NCBI GenBank assembly: GCA_002007465.1
Contig: LNAC01000137.1
Coordinates: 1,869,011-1,933,010, forward strand
Length of the DNA stretch: 64,000 nucleotides
Reading direction: 5' to 3'
Origin: Ailurus styani
Lineage: Eukaryota; Chordata; Mammalia; Carnivora; Ailuridae
The stretch's first letter is position 1. Each line of letters starts with the position of its first letter. The notes beneath the pieces were generated by a model that ran no database searches, was not told where the DNA came from, and saw nothing but the letters and a program-made list of their open reading frames with translations. Shown one piece after another: positions 41,896 to 54,510 of the stretch. A program made the position numbers and the translations under genes.

Positions 41896-44199
41896 TCAGA
41901 GAACAGAATCTGCTCTGATTGTCAGTAAAAACCACTTAATCCTCAGCTACTCCTATTCAGAATCTAGTATGTGAGGAGCTAGATTAGCCAGGGGAAGAGG
42001 AAGAGAGGAGCAGAAGTCACAGGTAGATGCCGCTCCCAGCCCTCCTGGTGGGGTGAGGAGAGTAGCATCCCCTTTCACAGGACGGGTGACTCCATCTGCT
42101 AAAATAATTTTTTAAACTTTCTCACTAAAATTTTTTGAACATTGCGGTCAAATCCCCACCATTTCTCATTTTAGACATAAGGCTTAAAACATTTTTTAAA
42201 AGGAATATATGGAGATCCCCTCGCACAGTGCCTGGGATATGCCCCCAGATGCTGGTTTCCGTCTCCTTTTCCCTGTCTTCTGGGCTTTAATTCATGGAAG
42301 CTGGAGTAACCTGATGCAGTGTCTTTCCTGAAAGCACAATTTGGCAGGAAAAAGGAGGAGGAGGGCCAAGGAGACGTGTCAGTGAGGAACTCAGGGAAAG
42401 GTGCTGTTCTGGTGAACACTCTAATTTGCGAGCAAAAAAAGTATGTGTGGGAATATCTGCAACCTCAAGGCCACTTGGCGCTTAACACCCAGGCTGAACA
42501 CAACGTGCAGGGGAAATCCAGCTGACAGGAATCTTCCTCAGACTCTGCTCAGAAAACGCTTTCTATAGTCTAGGTCGTTACTGTTATCATGTATCTGTCG
42601 CTCATCTCTTCACTTTGAAAAAGAAAATATGTTCACAGACTTTATGAAGAACCTTGTGTTTACTATTTTTTTTAACATGACCCAGAAAAAAAAATGACAA
42701 TGGACGGTATCTCACAATAACTAATAACAGAAGGAGGTGAAACCTTCCCCTAGTCGTCCAACCTCACCCCTGTTTTGAACAAGGAAATTTAAATTTTTTG
42801 GGAAACTTAAATTAGTTGTGGCCTATAATGGCATTTACTTGGAGGAAACATGTGGATTTATAATGTGAAATAATTAAGTGTGTTCTTTTGTTTGAAAGTT
42901 CTTTAAATTCCTTATGAGACAGAGGAAATAGAAAGAAGACACCTCAGATTCTATAGAAATAAAAAAAATACATAAAAATACGAAAGTAACATTGTGGATA
43001 ACTCTGCTTTCTAGCTAACTTAAACTCTGATATGGACATAACCCAGTTTTTGAGAGATCTTTGACAAAGTTGGTATTTCTTACATTTGTGTGAAACTCCT
43101 TATAAGTATTGATTGGAAAAGTATAGAGTTCAGTCAAAAAGTCAAAGTGAGAATCTGAGGCTATTTTTCTAATTTTTTTCTTTCCCAGCCATGTTTTTTT
43201 TTCCTAATGCCATCATTTTAGCTTCAAATACTATAACTATACTTTTAGTTTATCATAATCTTGCATTTACATTAAATAAGATCTTTTATTCAATAAACAG
43301 TGCTAACACTGTACCAAGAACTGAGTTTTAAAAGGTTAATAACATCTCTGAGTCTATATTTTTATATAGCCCTTCTTGTTAAAACATAGAAATATTTCAA
43401 TATACTTTTCATATGCCCTAAAAAACAAACAAAAGCAACCGGGATGTAGAGGGAACTTATAAACATTAACATTAACAAACACTGACGAATGAATACCATA
43501 ACTATACTAAAAAAGGGGGATGAAAAGAATTGACTTAAGTAACTATGGAAAACAGCTATCTTGACTAGATATTGTCAGGCTAAAGACAAAAAGAACCATT
43601 CAAATGCTGTCTTCTATTTAGAAATGCATATCTCATTAAACGTTTACTAGCACATTTAATAATAAATGAATAGGCTATAGATAATCATAGCTGGGTTTCT
43701 CTGTGTTGGAGAAAGAAGTTACAAGTAAGGAAAGGGGAAAGGTTAAAATGAACCCTGTATATTAAAACCCTAGTTATCAATTTAAATTCATATTATTAGG
43801 TACACACACGTATGTAAACATATAAACATGAATACATGTATATTTATATATGCATACATACATACACACAGATATATGCACATAGGAAGATACATACAGA
43901 GATATAGATGGTACTGGTACTGATGGGTACATATGCATGGTTTATAGATATGAAATTTCCTAGCTCTGTCTACTGAGAGGGCCTAGAAGCAATGGTCCCC
44001 AGGAGCAATGAGCGTAACTAATGCCCAGATCTCGGTTTGTAAACACCATTCTCCAATAAAAGGAACAAGGGCTTCTTGGAGAAATAGTAGGGTAGGGAAA
44101 AAGCAGGGAAAATATAAGATGAGTCTGGAAAGTGTTGTGGAGCCAGAAAGGAGGGAAGTGCTCTAAATAAGATGGGGGCATGTCAAAAGAAAACAAAAA
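41896..44199. other. Long AT-rich unique stretch, no gene seen
   Basis: The largest stretch with no recognised repeat (about 2.3 kb). It contains an imperfect CATA/TATG-rich segment at 43798-43900. Frames at 42171-42525 and 43960-44196 have no domain. Confidence 0.45.
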
Positions 44200-44500
44200 A
44201 CAAACATTCCTAATGGACGATTAGAACAATTTGGGCAACAAAACAAATACTGATACCATTGGATATTGCCTGTAGAATAAAATGAATATTCATGAGACCA
44301 GACTGCTATAAATATATATTAGTATAAATAGATAAATAAATAAAGGGCTAAGAAGAGATAGCCCTTTCTTACAGTAGAATTCCAATGAATAGATATAGAA
44401 GGAAAGGTGGAAGTAGAAAATCGCCATTAGGTAAATACTACAGTAATTCTTATTGCAGACAAGCTCTATAGATGAATGGTTAAAAAAAAAAATCAGTGGA

Positions 44501-44602
44501 TAGGGGCACCTGGGTGTCTCAGTCGGTTAAGTATCCAACTCTTGATCTCAGCTCAGGTCTTGATCTCAGGGTTGTGAGTTCAAGCCCTGCATGAAGCCTA
44601 TT
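44501..44602 (+). mobile_element. Can-SINE, short old copy, within L1M
   Basis: TAGGGGCACCTGGGTGTCTC head and TGAGTTCAAGCCCTGCATGA, no CT body. Flanking AAAAAAAAAATCAGTGGA repeats at about 44483-44500 and 44604-44621 serve as the duplication. Confidence 0.9.
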
Positions 44603-44639
44603 TAAAAAAAAAATCAGTGGAAAAAAATAGAAGATTTTC

Positions 44640-45195
44640 AAAGTCTCATAGTCTCTCCCTCAAGATATCTATTAACTACAAAGGGAAAGGTGGTAACTTT
44701 ATAGTGGATAAACCTTTGCAGATACCACCTTAACCAAGTAACCAAAGTTACAATCTCCAAAAATAAATTATACCAACATCATAAACCCCTTGATCTGAGA
44801 AGGACATAACATCATTTCTGTGGTGTTCTTGCCAAAAATTTATAACCTTCCTTCAATTGTGAGAAAGCATCAAAAATTCAAGTTGAGGGACATTCTACGA
44901 AATGAGAAGTACTCTTCAAAATTGTCAGGGTTATGAGAGACATGAAAATCCTAAGAAAGGAGATAAGAGATTTAACAGATGCAGGAGAGATGCTGCATAA
45001 GATCCTGGAAAATGAAAAGAATATTAGTGGAGAAAGTGGTGATTGTCAAACTGTATCGATGTTTGCAAATTACGCTATGGTTATGTAAGATGTTCACACT
45101 CAAGGAAGTGGGGTTAAGGTATCCAGGAATCCTCTACACTATTTTGACCACTTGTTTTTATAAGTTTAAAATTAGCTCAAAATAAAAGTTAAAAA
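44640..45195 (+). mobile_element. Ancient L1M 3' UTR
   Basis: TTGAGGGACATTCTACGAAA, GATCCTGGAAAATGAAAAGA then ATATTAGTGGAGAAAGTGGT, CTATGGTTATGTAAGATGTT, and AAATTAGCTCAAAATAAAAG match the 3' UTR of L1MC/L1ME-type elements to the terminal A-rich end. The 5' boundary may extend to about 44200. Confidence 0.85.
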
Positions 45196-45289
45196 AGATT
45201 TAAAAATATTTTAGCCCTCAAAGAGAATTTAATAGGAAAAAATAGTGGAGGAAATTGAAGGCCCCACCTATATAGTGCATTGCCACTTC

Positions 45290-45690
45290 TGACTTCACTT
45301 ACTCTTTTCCCATAGCACTTACCACCTTCTAACATATTATATAACTTACTTACTTATTATAGTTAGTGTGTATGGCACACTCCCCTACAGAAGACAGGAG
45401 GGAAGGTCTTTGTTTTGTTTACTGGTTTATCCTGAGATCCCAGAATAGTGTTTGGCCCAACATAAGCAATCAATACATATATATGTATATTTGATAAATG
45501 AATGAGTGAAAATTTGCAAAAGAATAAGCCCAAGATAGTATATATTAAGTAGATGCTACAAACTCAGATGCCTTCAGGGCTTGGCCAGGTAACTTAAATA
45601 TATGAACGGGTGTCTGTTTTGTTCACTACCATAGCTCATGTGGCCCAGATAGGGCCTGGTACACTTAATAAATTTTGTTTGATAGAAGAA
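45290..45690 (+). mobile_element. Two successive L2 3' ends
   Basis: The first (45290-45510) ends at AATACATATATATGTATATT then TGATAAATGAATGAGTGA. The second (45590-45690) has TTTTGTTCACTACCATAGCT and TGGTACACTTAATAAATTTT. Each carries its own terminus, so these are two insertions or an internally duplicated end. Confidence 0.75.
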
Positions 45691-45954
45691 TTAATGTAAG
45701 TTATTTTTATTAATTGGGTGCACATTACACATCTGGAATTTTAGTAGTGTTTTGATTGTATAGCTATGTTTATCTTGACTTATACAACATGAAAAGAGGA
45801 AAAAACTAAATTTCTTGGTAAATGCAAAGATATTCTGGATAATAAATACTTTTATCTGCTCCATACTAAAAATTTTACTTTCTTTTTGATTCAAAAATAA
45901 GTTTGTTGGCAGGAAATTATATTTCTCAAAAATGCTGTATTAAGATGTAGTGAC

Positions 45955-46540
45955 AGTGTTATATATTGCTGGTAGCAGTATTAATTGCTATAACCTCTCT
46001 ACAAAGCAATTAAGCATTACATATCAGAATCCTAAAAAAAAAAGTGCTTAGGTTTTCACAAAACAATTCCTTTTCCAGAATTCATCTTCCAAACTGAACT
46101 GTGTGGATATAGTAACCATAGAGTTAGTTATGAATTAGAGATAGTTAAGAAATGAAAGGTTGACCAAAAAAACTAAATCAATAATGGGAAAATGAGTAAG
46201 TACATACAAAATATTCAAATTATAGGTTATTTTTCAGGCACTACAATCCATGTTTATGAATTGCTTTTAGTATCACGGGAAAGGGTTTGTATTAGAACGT
46301 TAAGTGAAAAAGAGGATAAAAAATTGTATAGGCAGTATTATCACAATAATATACAATATGATTTTAAAAAGTGGAAATATGCACATATGTAAACTCTTTG
46401 TAATTTTCCCCCTGCTTCTCTGTATATTCCTTTACTTTTCATTAACATACACTAGTTTTAAAATCAGAAAAGATGTTAATGAAAAAATACAAAAACATTC
46501 GATTGATTAATCTTAAAAATACTATGAAATAAAGAAAAAG
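45955..46540 (+). mobile_element. Ancient L1M 3' region
   Basis: ATATTGCTGGTAGCAGTATT, CTCTACAAAGCAATTAAGCA, AACGTTAAGTGAAAAAGAGG and AAAAATTGTATAGGCAGTAT follow L1M ORF2-end order. Confidence 0.75.
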
Positions 46541-46574
46541 TCAAATGACAAAATAAAATTTCTTAAAAACTTAC

Positions 46575-47465
46575 AATTATTACCAGAATAAATGCTGGAT
46601 GGATCCAGGATCTAAATGTAAAAAATAAAACCAGAGAATTACTGAAAGGAAATGTGGACAAATTCCTTTATAATCTGTAGAGGGGAAAGCCTTTCTTAAC
46701 TATGACTTAAATCCTAGGAGCAATAAAAAGAAAAAAAAAACTAATAAATTTGAATGCATTAAAGCTTTTTAATGGAGAAACAAAAACATAGGCAAACAAC
46801 AATAACAATAACAACAAAAACAAATGGCAAGGGTATTTGCAACTTTTAATATAAAGAGCTAATTTCCCTATTGCATAAAGGACTTTTAAAATTGAGGGAA
46901 AAAATAGTAAAACCTGATACACAAGTGGGCATAAAACATGTCCATGCAGGGGCACCTGGGTGGCTCAGTCAGTTAAGCGTATGCCTTTGGCTCAGGTCGT
47001 GATCTTGGAACAGGGGCTCCTGGGGTTGAGCCCTGCATCAATCAGACTGACTTCCTGTTCAGTAAGGAGTCTGCTTCTCTCTCTCCCTTCCCCCACCCAC
47101 TTGTGCTCTCTGCTCTCTCTTGTGCTCTCTCTCTCTCAAATAAATTAAAAAAAAAACATGACCATGGAGTTTATAGAAAAAGATATACAAATGACCCTTA
47201 AGTATATGATAAGACACTCAACTTATTGCATAAGAGGACCGTAAATTGAAACCACACTGAGACACCATTTCTTACCTATTAGCTGGCAGAAACCCAAAAG
47301 CTTGATAACACTGTGAGGTCGTGGGGAAACAGGCCTTTCATACATTACAGGTAGGACATAAGTGTGCATTCCTACGGAGGAGAATCTGGCCATAACTATC
47401 AAAATTACACATGCATTTACCCTGTGACCCAGCAATCTTACTCTATGAGAGTGTCCTTCTATTTT
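46575..47465 (+). mobile_element. Ancient L1M ORF2 segment, split by a SINE
   Basis: ATCCAGGATCTAAATGTAAA, AAACTAATAAATTTGAATGC, AAGATATACAAATGACCCTT, GAAACCACACTGAGACACCA, TTACCCTGTGACCCAGCAAT follow the L1 ORF2 C-terminal order. A Can-SINE lies at 46947-47152. Stops in all frames. Confidence 0.9.
46947..47152 (+). mobile_element. Can-SINE, older type, within L1M
   Basis: GGGGCACCTGGGTGGCTCAG head, CT-rich body. Duplications AAAACATGTCCATG (46933-46946) and AAAACATGACCATG (47153-47166) differ at one base. Confidence 0.96.
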
Positions 47466-48789
47466 TCTTTTTATTCTCCTTGCTCATAAGCATGTGTGCA
47501 GCTAGTGTGCTGTAAAGGCATTCTAAGGAGACCGAGTCTTACTCTTGCCACTTTCTACAGACAGATCTTTCTGGGAAAGATCAGTTGGGTCTGTTTGGAA
47601 GTCAGTGCTGTTTTTCCATCACCAAGGGGATTGCTGCGGAACGCCGCCCCCAAAGTTCATTATCTCAGCATTTAATGTTTTGTTTTTGTTTTTTCAAAAT
47701 ACAGAAAAGTAATTAGAAGACATGATGGGCAATAACCTCTGTGCCAAATTACCTTGTTTTAATTTGATGATGCTTTTGAATTGTTCAAGCTCAAATAATT
47801 AATTTAAAAACTGCCAGTCTCTTGATAGGATTTTTTTGGGGGGGGGAATGTGCATGCCAAGTATTATAAAGAATGTTTTTCATGGTAAAATCTTAACCCC
47901 CTAAGACACACAATGACCACCGGACCACTGATCTGCTTCAAATATTCGAAAGATAATAAGCCACAAGTTCACAGGAGGAAATTATTGCCTGGTCAGCCTC
48001 TAGCAGTCTAGGTCTGACTATTTCTTTAGTGACATTTATAAAACCCCATTTCTTTAATCAGATCATAAGAAGACTGAATCAGGTTTCAGATTCACTCAGG
48101 GTTGATAATTGAGCTCATTCCTGAAAGGCCTGAGGAGCACAAAAGCACTGAAGTGAAACCATGAAAATTAGTGATTTGAATAGGAGAATGGTGAACTTTG
48201 GTAAAGCAAACATTCCCCATTGGGGCTCTCATGGAACAAGCTTTGCCAAACTCTAATAAGATTAATGAAGGTAAAATTAAGTAAAACACGGGGAATCTTG
48301 TTTTCTGTGAAAGGAAAGAAGAGAGGAGGAGAAAAAAGATCAACCTCATTTATACTCTTAACTATATAATTATGGACCCATGTGGGTGGGGGGGCACTTT
48401 CCTTCTTGCTGAGGGAATGCAACGTCTAGTCCTTTCTCAAGTTGCAGGATTTGCCTTTGGAATAGTTGGCTTCCCTGAATGAACTGGACCAAAATTCTGG
48501 GCCATCTTTTGTAAATGTTTATTCTCTACAAGGGCAGGGCGACTTCCTAAGTGGGTAAGCTGGCTGGAGATCTGAGCAAGCTTAGAAAGGAGAGCCAGGC
48601 CTGACCTTGAACTTCATGGGCACTGCGCAAGGCAGCGCACACACCCTTCACCCTGGCTTGGGCCCTGACGTGCAGCCCCAAGGAGCCTCCTAATCACTCA
48701 CTCACATCCCCTCACCACACTGTCCTTGGGGGGAGTCTGCAAACCTGGTAGGCATACCCTGCTTTAGGAAAAGTCTTCCCTCAGCTATC
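47466..48789. other. Unique sequence, candidate conserved block at 47560-47830
   Basis: There is no recognised repeat. Frames on the minus strand at 48092-48422 have no domain. See the separate regulatory entry. Confidence 0.4.
47560..47830. promoter_or_regulatory. Candidate conserved non-coding element
   Basis: The repeat-free block combines AAGTTCATTATCTCAGCA, AAAAGTAATTAGAAGAC, TGGGCAATAACCTCTGTGCC and CAAATAATTAATTTAAAA. TAATTA-type homeodomain cores recur three times, with GATGATG and TTGTTCAAG words. This texture is typical of developmental enhancers, but it is only composition. Confidence 0.25.
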
Positions 48790-49270
48790 TGTGGAGCTTT
48801 TCCCCTGTCCTTCTTCAGGGCCTCACTCAAATGCCCCTTTTCAATGAGACCTCCGCTGTCCCCAACCACCCCCCAGCTCCATTTTTACTCTTTCTCATCA
48901 TTATTGCCTTCTAACTTAGTATTAATTACCTTATTTATTGTGTTTATTTTATGACTCCCCTGGTACAACACAAGCTCCCTGAAGGCAGGCTTTTTTCTGT
49001 TTTCTGCTGTGTTCTCACTGATACTGGAATGGTGCCTGGTGCACTGGAGGCATTTAATAATTTTTGGATGAATAAGTGAATGAATATTCCTGCACTTGCC
49101 TTATCATGACCCTATTCATCTTCACTGCAATTGTTTTCCTTAGTGGATTTTAAGCTCCATGCAACCAGGGATGGTATCTGTGTCACCCCGTAGATCGTCC
49201 CAACATTTGGCATCACGCTCGGCACACAAATAGAACTTCCACAATCACTTATTGAATGAAAGAATTAAAC
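48790..49270 (+). mobile_element. Two successive L2 3' ends
   Basis: The first (48790-49087) runs from CCCTCAGCTATCTGTGGAGC-like coding text to CATTTAATAATTTTTGGATG then AATAAGTGAATGAAT. The second (49090-49270) has GATTTTAAGCTCCATGCAAC and CAATCACTTATTGAATGAAA. This repeats the arrangement at 45290-45690. Confidence 0.8.
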
Positions 49271-49484
49271 CATCCTAACAATCTTTCTGAAGGTATCGAA
49301 ATGGAAATAAAGAGCCACAGATTCCAAGTAACTTTGGGAAAATCTCTCGACTTTAGTGGACTCAGCTCTGCCTATCCACAATGATGGGATTGGACCAGAG
49401 CAAAGTAAGGTCCTGTCTAGTCTTGGGATCCCGTGGACCAAAGCCTTATAGTATGCCTTCCTCTCTTCTTATCCAGTTTACTTA

Positions 49485-49700
49485 TTTTTTGAGTATAGTT
49501 GACACACAACGTTACATTAGTTTCAGGTGTACAACTTAGTGATTTTGAGAAGTTTATGCACTATGCTATGCTCACCACAAACGTAGCTACCATCTGTCCC
49601 ATTACATTACTATTACAGTGTCATTGATAATATCATTCCTTATGCTGTACTTTTTATTCCCAGGACTGTCATTCCATAATTGGAGGCCTTCACCCATTTC
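49485..49700 (-). mobile_element. L1M (L1MA-like) 3' UTR fragment
   Basis: GAGTATAGTTGACACACAAC, ATTAGTTTCAGGTGTACAAC, CTTATGCTGTACTTTTTATT and CTTCACCCATTTCTTC match an antisense L1MA-type 3' UTR. Confidence 0.85.
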
Positions 49701-49926
49701 TTCTTAACAGCTTTTAAAAGTCCAGGCCAAGTATGGTTACTAACATGTATGCTCTTGGAAATTGTTTGCTATGAAAGTTGGGGTTCCCAATAGACATTTT
49801 CGACAGTTCAGGGGTTTGAGACATGTACATAGGATGGAAGAAACCAGCTCATCTTTTGATATGGGAGCTACTCCCCAAAGTCTGAGTCTTTCTAAGGATG
49901 GATAAATTGATTTCAAATAAGAAAAT
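49701..49926. other. Unique sequence
   Basis: Nothing recognised. Confidence 0.35.
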
Positions 49927-49939
49927 CATAAGGATTTTT

Positions 49940-50096
49940 TAGGAGTTCTTAAATTATTTTGTTTATTTATTTATTTTTAAGGTTTTTTGTTTTTTGTTTT
50001 TAGTGATTTCTACACCCAACATGAGGCTTGAATTGATGACCCCCAGATGAAGAGTCTCATGCTCCTTAGACTGAACCAGCCAAGCACCACCCCTCC
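49940..50096 (-). mobile_element. Can-SINE, oldest type
   Basis: TGATTTCTACACCCAACATG, GAGGCTTGAATTGATGACCC and ACTGAACCAGCCAAGCACC are the complement of an old SINE head. A perfect 13-bp duplication CATAAGGATTTTT remains at 49927-49939 and 50097-50109. Confidence 0.92.
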
Positions 50097-50109
50097 CATA
50101 AGGATTTTT

Positions 50110-50934
50110 AAAAATAGTCCTACTTATAGTAGCCTATCTGATTGTTAGATCATTTTTGTTATAGTTTGAGATTCAGAAATCTTAGACACATTACTTCAGA
50201 AAATCACAATACCCACAGAAGTGATAAAAATTGTAGAGTTGAATGTCTTCTGTAGTCAGTGAGAATTGACTGAGGGGGTCTGCTCATTTATTCAGGGCCT
50301 TTTCAAAAGTTATCCCTTTGTTCTAAATTCCAGATCACTGTCCTGGTTTCTAGTGTTTAATGTCCATGTGATTTACCAATACCTCTTGAAATCATGAACT
50401 AAACCCTTATCAGTTTTCATTACAGGTGTAAGAAATGGTGTAATTAGTAAAGCATGTAGTAAGATACTTTCATATTTCTATCCCTAGTTTATTTTTAATG
50501 TTCTCACTGCTTTAAAAACTCACTGCAAATATTTGGCTTTGATTACTCTGTACTTTCAAACCTGTCCATTTTTTGTGGGCTAGGAATGCCCATGCTTTTA
50601 CTGATTCTACGTTCTCAATAAATCAAGAGTCATTAAAATATTCTGAAGCTGACTGCATTCTGTTTTATATATTTAGATTCGTTCTAACTCAGATAAAACT
50701 TAGTTTGTATGGTCCTTGCTTAATAGTGACCAATGTTCCCTGGCTCCTCCAAATCATCAAGTCTGTCCCATGCTATGCCACCAAGCACCACTGAGCAGCT
50801 TCCTCGGGATATGGCTATGTCTCCTTAAACGGGGTGGCCCACCACAAATCGAATCCACCCCCAATGAGGTCTTCCATAGAGACGCAGCCAAGCTGAAAAT
50901 TGATGGGAACCAATGGTTCGATGGTTGAGTAGAT
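50110..50934. other. Unique sequence, no gene seen
   Basis: Short frames at 50573-50928 have no domain. Confidence 0.4.
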
Positions 50935-51095
50935 GACATTTGAAGACTCAAGGCAAAGGAGTTCTCTGGAAAGGGAGCAGTGGGTGCAAAGTTCCTGAGG
51001 TGCAAATATGCTTTATATGTACAAGAAATAGAAAAATACTGGTGAGACTGGTATATGGGAACTGAGCAGTCACAACCTAAATAAGTTTTATTCTT
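50935..51095. mobile_element. Ancient repeat-like fragment, family unresolved
   Basis: GGGTGCAAAGTTCCTGAGGT then CTTTATATGTACAAGAAATA and ACTGGTGAGACTGG recalls the middle of the unresolved repeat at 26640-27770. Confidence 0.4.
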
Positions 51096-51889
51096 CATTC
51101 CCAAGTATCTGCTGTACAGTTTGGTATAAATGCAAACACTGGCAAGGCTAAAAGTTTTGCACTCAGGTTGGAGTTCCCCAAGACAAATTAGATCAAAATC
51201 ATATTTCTGGACTTTTTAGACTGACTAATCTTTAGCTGGTGGTTGTTTAAATAAAGTTTCTCTACCTCTTATCTAACTTCTTTGCATTCTAAGCCCTACT
51301 TTCCCTTTTCTATTCATAACCCCCTTGGCTTCCAACACAGCTGCAATGTCCACAATCCAGGATCACCTAAGCTGGTTCACACCTGTCTTCCTACCCTGTC
51401 AGAGCTTCTTGACCTAGCAAGTCAGCTTCCTGATTCTTGCCTCTCCCTATCCCTGAGAGCTATTCGTTTTCACCCTTTGTCTTGCTTCCACTTCTGCCTT
51501 CTCTCTCTCTAGCTCACACCTCTGGTAGCCCTACATCCATACACTGTCTGGTCCAGCCTGCTTCTAGGTACTCTATGCTTTGATGGAGGCTTTGTGGCTG
51601 GAGCTAACTTCCCTACCCTGATGACTAGCCAGATGGCAACACTGAAAGAACCACTGTTGGCTTAGAAGCAATGCTGGCATTGCATAAGGAATTTGGGCTG
51701 CAACATCTCAGAAAAAACCTGCAAGGCATTTGTCAACAAATATTAACCACTTCTATGGCACAAGTTTCTGTAGCTCAATCAGTTTCTTCTCCCAACTCAG
51801 CACCTCCTTATTTTCCAAACCAAGCAACTTGATATTTTGTTATAGATTTGCATTATCTTTGTTTTGTGAATATTTTAATATTGCATCCC
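51096..51889. other. Unique sequence, no gene seen
   Basis: CT-rich around 51270-51540; no frame with a domain. Confidence 0.4.
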
Positions 51890-52015
51890 AACAAAGTGCA
51901 AAGTTCTTGAAAAGCAAGAACAGTGTCCCTTCATTTGTAAATTTTGTCAGCCTTAATAGCATTGTGCATACATATGGTGGGGGCCTAATAAATACTGGCT
52001 GATTGATCGTTCATT
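51890..52015 (+). mobile_element. L2 LINE 3' end
   Basis: AAAGCAAGAACAGTGTCCCT and GGGGGCCTAATAAATACTGG plus CTGATTGATCG. Confidence 0.75.
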
Positions 52016-52234
52016 GTCTTAATTCAGCTAGGAGTTTTGGGCATGGGAGCAAAGGTGTTGGCAAGTATAGTCCTTCTTGGTAGATCTGTGTCATTGGAGC
52101 TAAATGCTACCTCTAAATGCTGGCTAAAGTTAGAAGCTGGGAGGCTGAGCAATAGAGCACTCCCACATCCCTGGAAGGTCCACAGTTGCACAATTCAGGA
52201 CAAAAGGGCAGCCCTTCCTGCTTCATGTGATAAT

Positions 52235-52360
52235 TAGATTGTTCACTCATTTGTTAATTCAGTGAATATTATTATTTTCTGAGTCATGCTCCTGTACTAT
52301 ATGTGAGGCAACGTGCTAATCACCATGGAGGACATACAAAAAAATTCTTAACCATGATGA
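52235..52360 (-). mobile_element. L2 LINE 3' end
   Basis: TTGTTAATTCAGTGAATATT, ACTATATGTGAGGCAACGTG then CTAATCACCATGGAGGACAT: reverse L2 terminus. Confidence 0.65.
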
Positions 52361-52794
52361 CCGGGGTGCCTTGCTCAGCCTGAATTTTGATCAGATAAAA
52401 ATCTCGACTCTTCCTCAGGGAAGAACATTGGGGGCAGAATCTGCAAACAATGGGCATCACACGTCAGTATCTAGGCTGCTGGCTGGACTCTGTCTCTGTT
52501 GGAACATGCTGTCCAGGTGGAAAGCAAAACCATGGATCAAGACTAAATCAGGACCTCCACACTTCAGAACTTCCCTTTTCTTTTTGTAGCAGGATGTCAA
52601 ACGCATTCCAATAAACCACAAGAAATCCTGATGTGAGAGAGAAAAATTTTTAACTACTTCATGTTCACAGACCTTATCCTAAAATGGACTTGTAAATTTT
52701 ATCCATGATCACAAATATAATGAAACAAAAGGACTTCAAAATCTGTTTCACTATGCTGTGATACTGTTATGCTCAGCATATGTGCTAAACAGAG
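52361..52794. other. Unique sequence, no gene seen
   Basis: Nothing recognised. Confidence 0.35.
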
Positions 52795-53165
52795 GTTTCA
52801 TTCATTCACTCATTCATTCATTCATTCAGTTAGTCAATCATTGGGTTGTTTGTTCTTTCCTTCACATATTCATTTATTAAACGAATGTTTACTGAGTGCA
52901 TACTAGGGACTGGACACTCTTCTAGGAACTATGGGGGCTATAAAGATGAATAAGATACCACCTCTCTGGCCTTAAAGCACTTAGAAAAAGAAAGAGGGGA
53001 TAAAACATGCCCTTAAAAACTGTGGATAAAACATGTGATCAATTATCCAAGAAAATTAAAGGGCTGGGAGAACAGAGATCTGGCTTGAGACAAGGGCTTC
53101 ATAGAGGAGGTAACTGGGGCCGAGGAGAAAGGGTGGGAAACAAGGAAGTGGAAATAGGAATGGGA
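52795..53165 (-). mobile_element. L2 LINE 3' end with an adjoining unresolved repeat
   Basis: An (ATTC)n run at 52798-52828 is the reverse of the L2 TGAATGAATGAA end. ACGAATGTTTACTGAGTGCA, CTAGGGACTGGACACTCTTC follow. From about 53000 the text (GGGCTTCATAGAGGAGGTAA) belongs to the unresolved repeat. Confidence 0.75.
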
Positions 53166-53224
53166 ATGAGGATGAGGCATTATCACCACCAACACAATTA
53201 AGCTGTAGAATATTTATATCACAC

Positions 53225-54510
53225 CTGAAAATTCCTTCATTCCTCCTATAGTCAGTCTCACTACCCCACACCCCCATGTCCCGCAGAAACCGTGATTTGC
53301 TCTCTTATAGAAATGTTTTGCCTGCTCTAGCTTCATCCAGTGGAATTTGACAGTATACAGTCTTCTGGATCTGGCTTTTTTCATCCAACATGCTTGAGAT
53401 TCTTTCATGTAGGTGTTCATTTCGGTAGTACGTTCTTTTTAATTGCTGAGCTGTATTCTACTGTATGAACGTGCCACAATTTCTTTATCTATTTAATTGT
53501 TTTTCAGTTTTAAAAGATTATGAGTAAAGGTGCTATGAATATTCATGAACAAGTCTTTGTGTGGACATATGATTTAATTTCTCTTGGATAATACCTAAAA
53601 GAATTCCTCGATTATGTGAAAAGTGAATGTTTTCATATAAAAGCAACTGCCAGCTGTCTTCCAAAGTAGGTGCACCGTTTTACACTCCCACCAGCAGCAG
53701 ATGAGAGCTCCTATTATTCCACATTCACTCACACTTGGTACTGTGATTCTTTCTAATTTTAGCCATTTTAATAGGCGTGTTGTGCAGTTTCACTGTGGTT
53801 TTAATTTGCTTTTCCCTGATGACTAAAAATGTTAAGTATTTTTTTCATATGCTTGTTACCCATTCATATAATTGCTTTAGTGAAGTTTCTGTTCAAATCT
53901 TCTGCCTGTGTTTAGTTGGTTTTTTGTTTTATTATTGAGTTGCAAGTGCTCCTTATTTATTTCAGGTTCGAGTCCCTTATCAGGTTTACGTGTTATGAAT
54001 ATTGCCTCCTAGTCAGTGGCTTACTTTTTTTTTTACTGTAATGGTGCTCTCGAAGAGAAGAAGCTTTACATTTTCATGAAATTCAATCTATCAATTTTTT
54101 TTCATTTACAGTTTGTGTTTTTTGTGTCCTATCTAAGAAATCTTTGCTTTCCCAAAGTCACAAGGACTTTCTTACATGTTTCCTTCTGGAAGTTTGTTTA
54201 GCTTTGACATTTCAGCATATGATCCATTTTCATTATGATTATGATTAAATTTTAAGTAAGTTTTGTGGTAAGGGACAAGGTGTATTTTTTTCATATGAAT
54301 CTCCAGTTGGAACACTTCCACTTACCAGGGGAAAGAAAACTCTTTCCGTGTTGGATGATTTTGACCTTTTTGTCAAAACTCTCCTGCCAATTTATGTATC
54401 ATTTCTTTCTGGGCTACATATTTATTCCATTCATCTAGGTATCCATCCTTACACCAAATCTACACTGTTCAATTTATGTAGCTTCACAGCAAGTCTCTCA
54501 ATCAGGTAAA
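53225..54510 (-). mobile_element. Ancient L1M, about 1.3 kb
   Basis: An antisense L1 is readable through TGCTGAGCTGTATTCTACTG, GTGCTATGAATATTCATGAA, CACTCCCACCAGCAGCAGAT, TTTAATTTGCTTTTCCCTGA and TTCAAATCTTCTGCCTGTGT to ACATTTTCATGAAATTCAAT. All frames are broken. It is the longest ancient L1 in the window. Confidence 0.92.
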
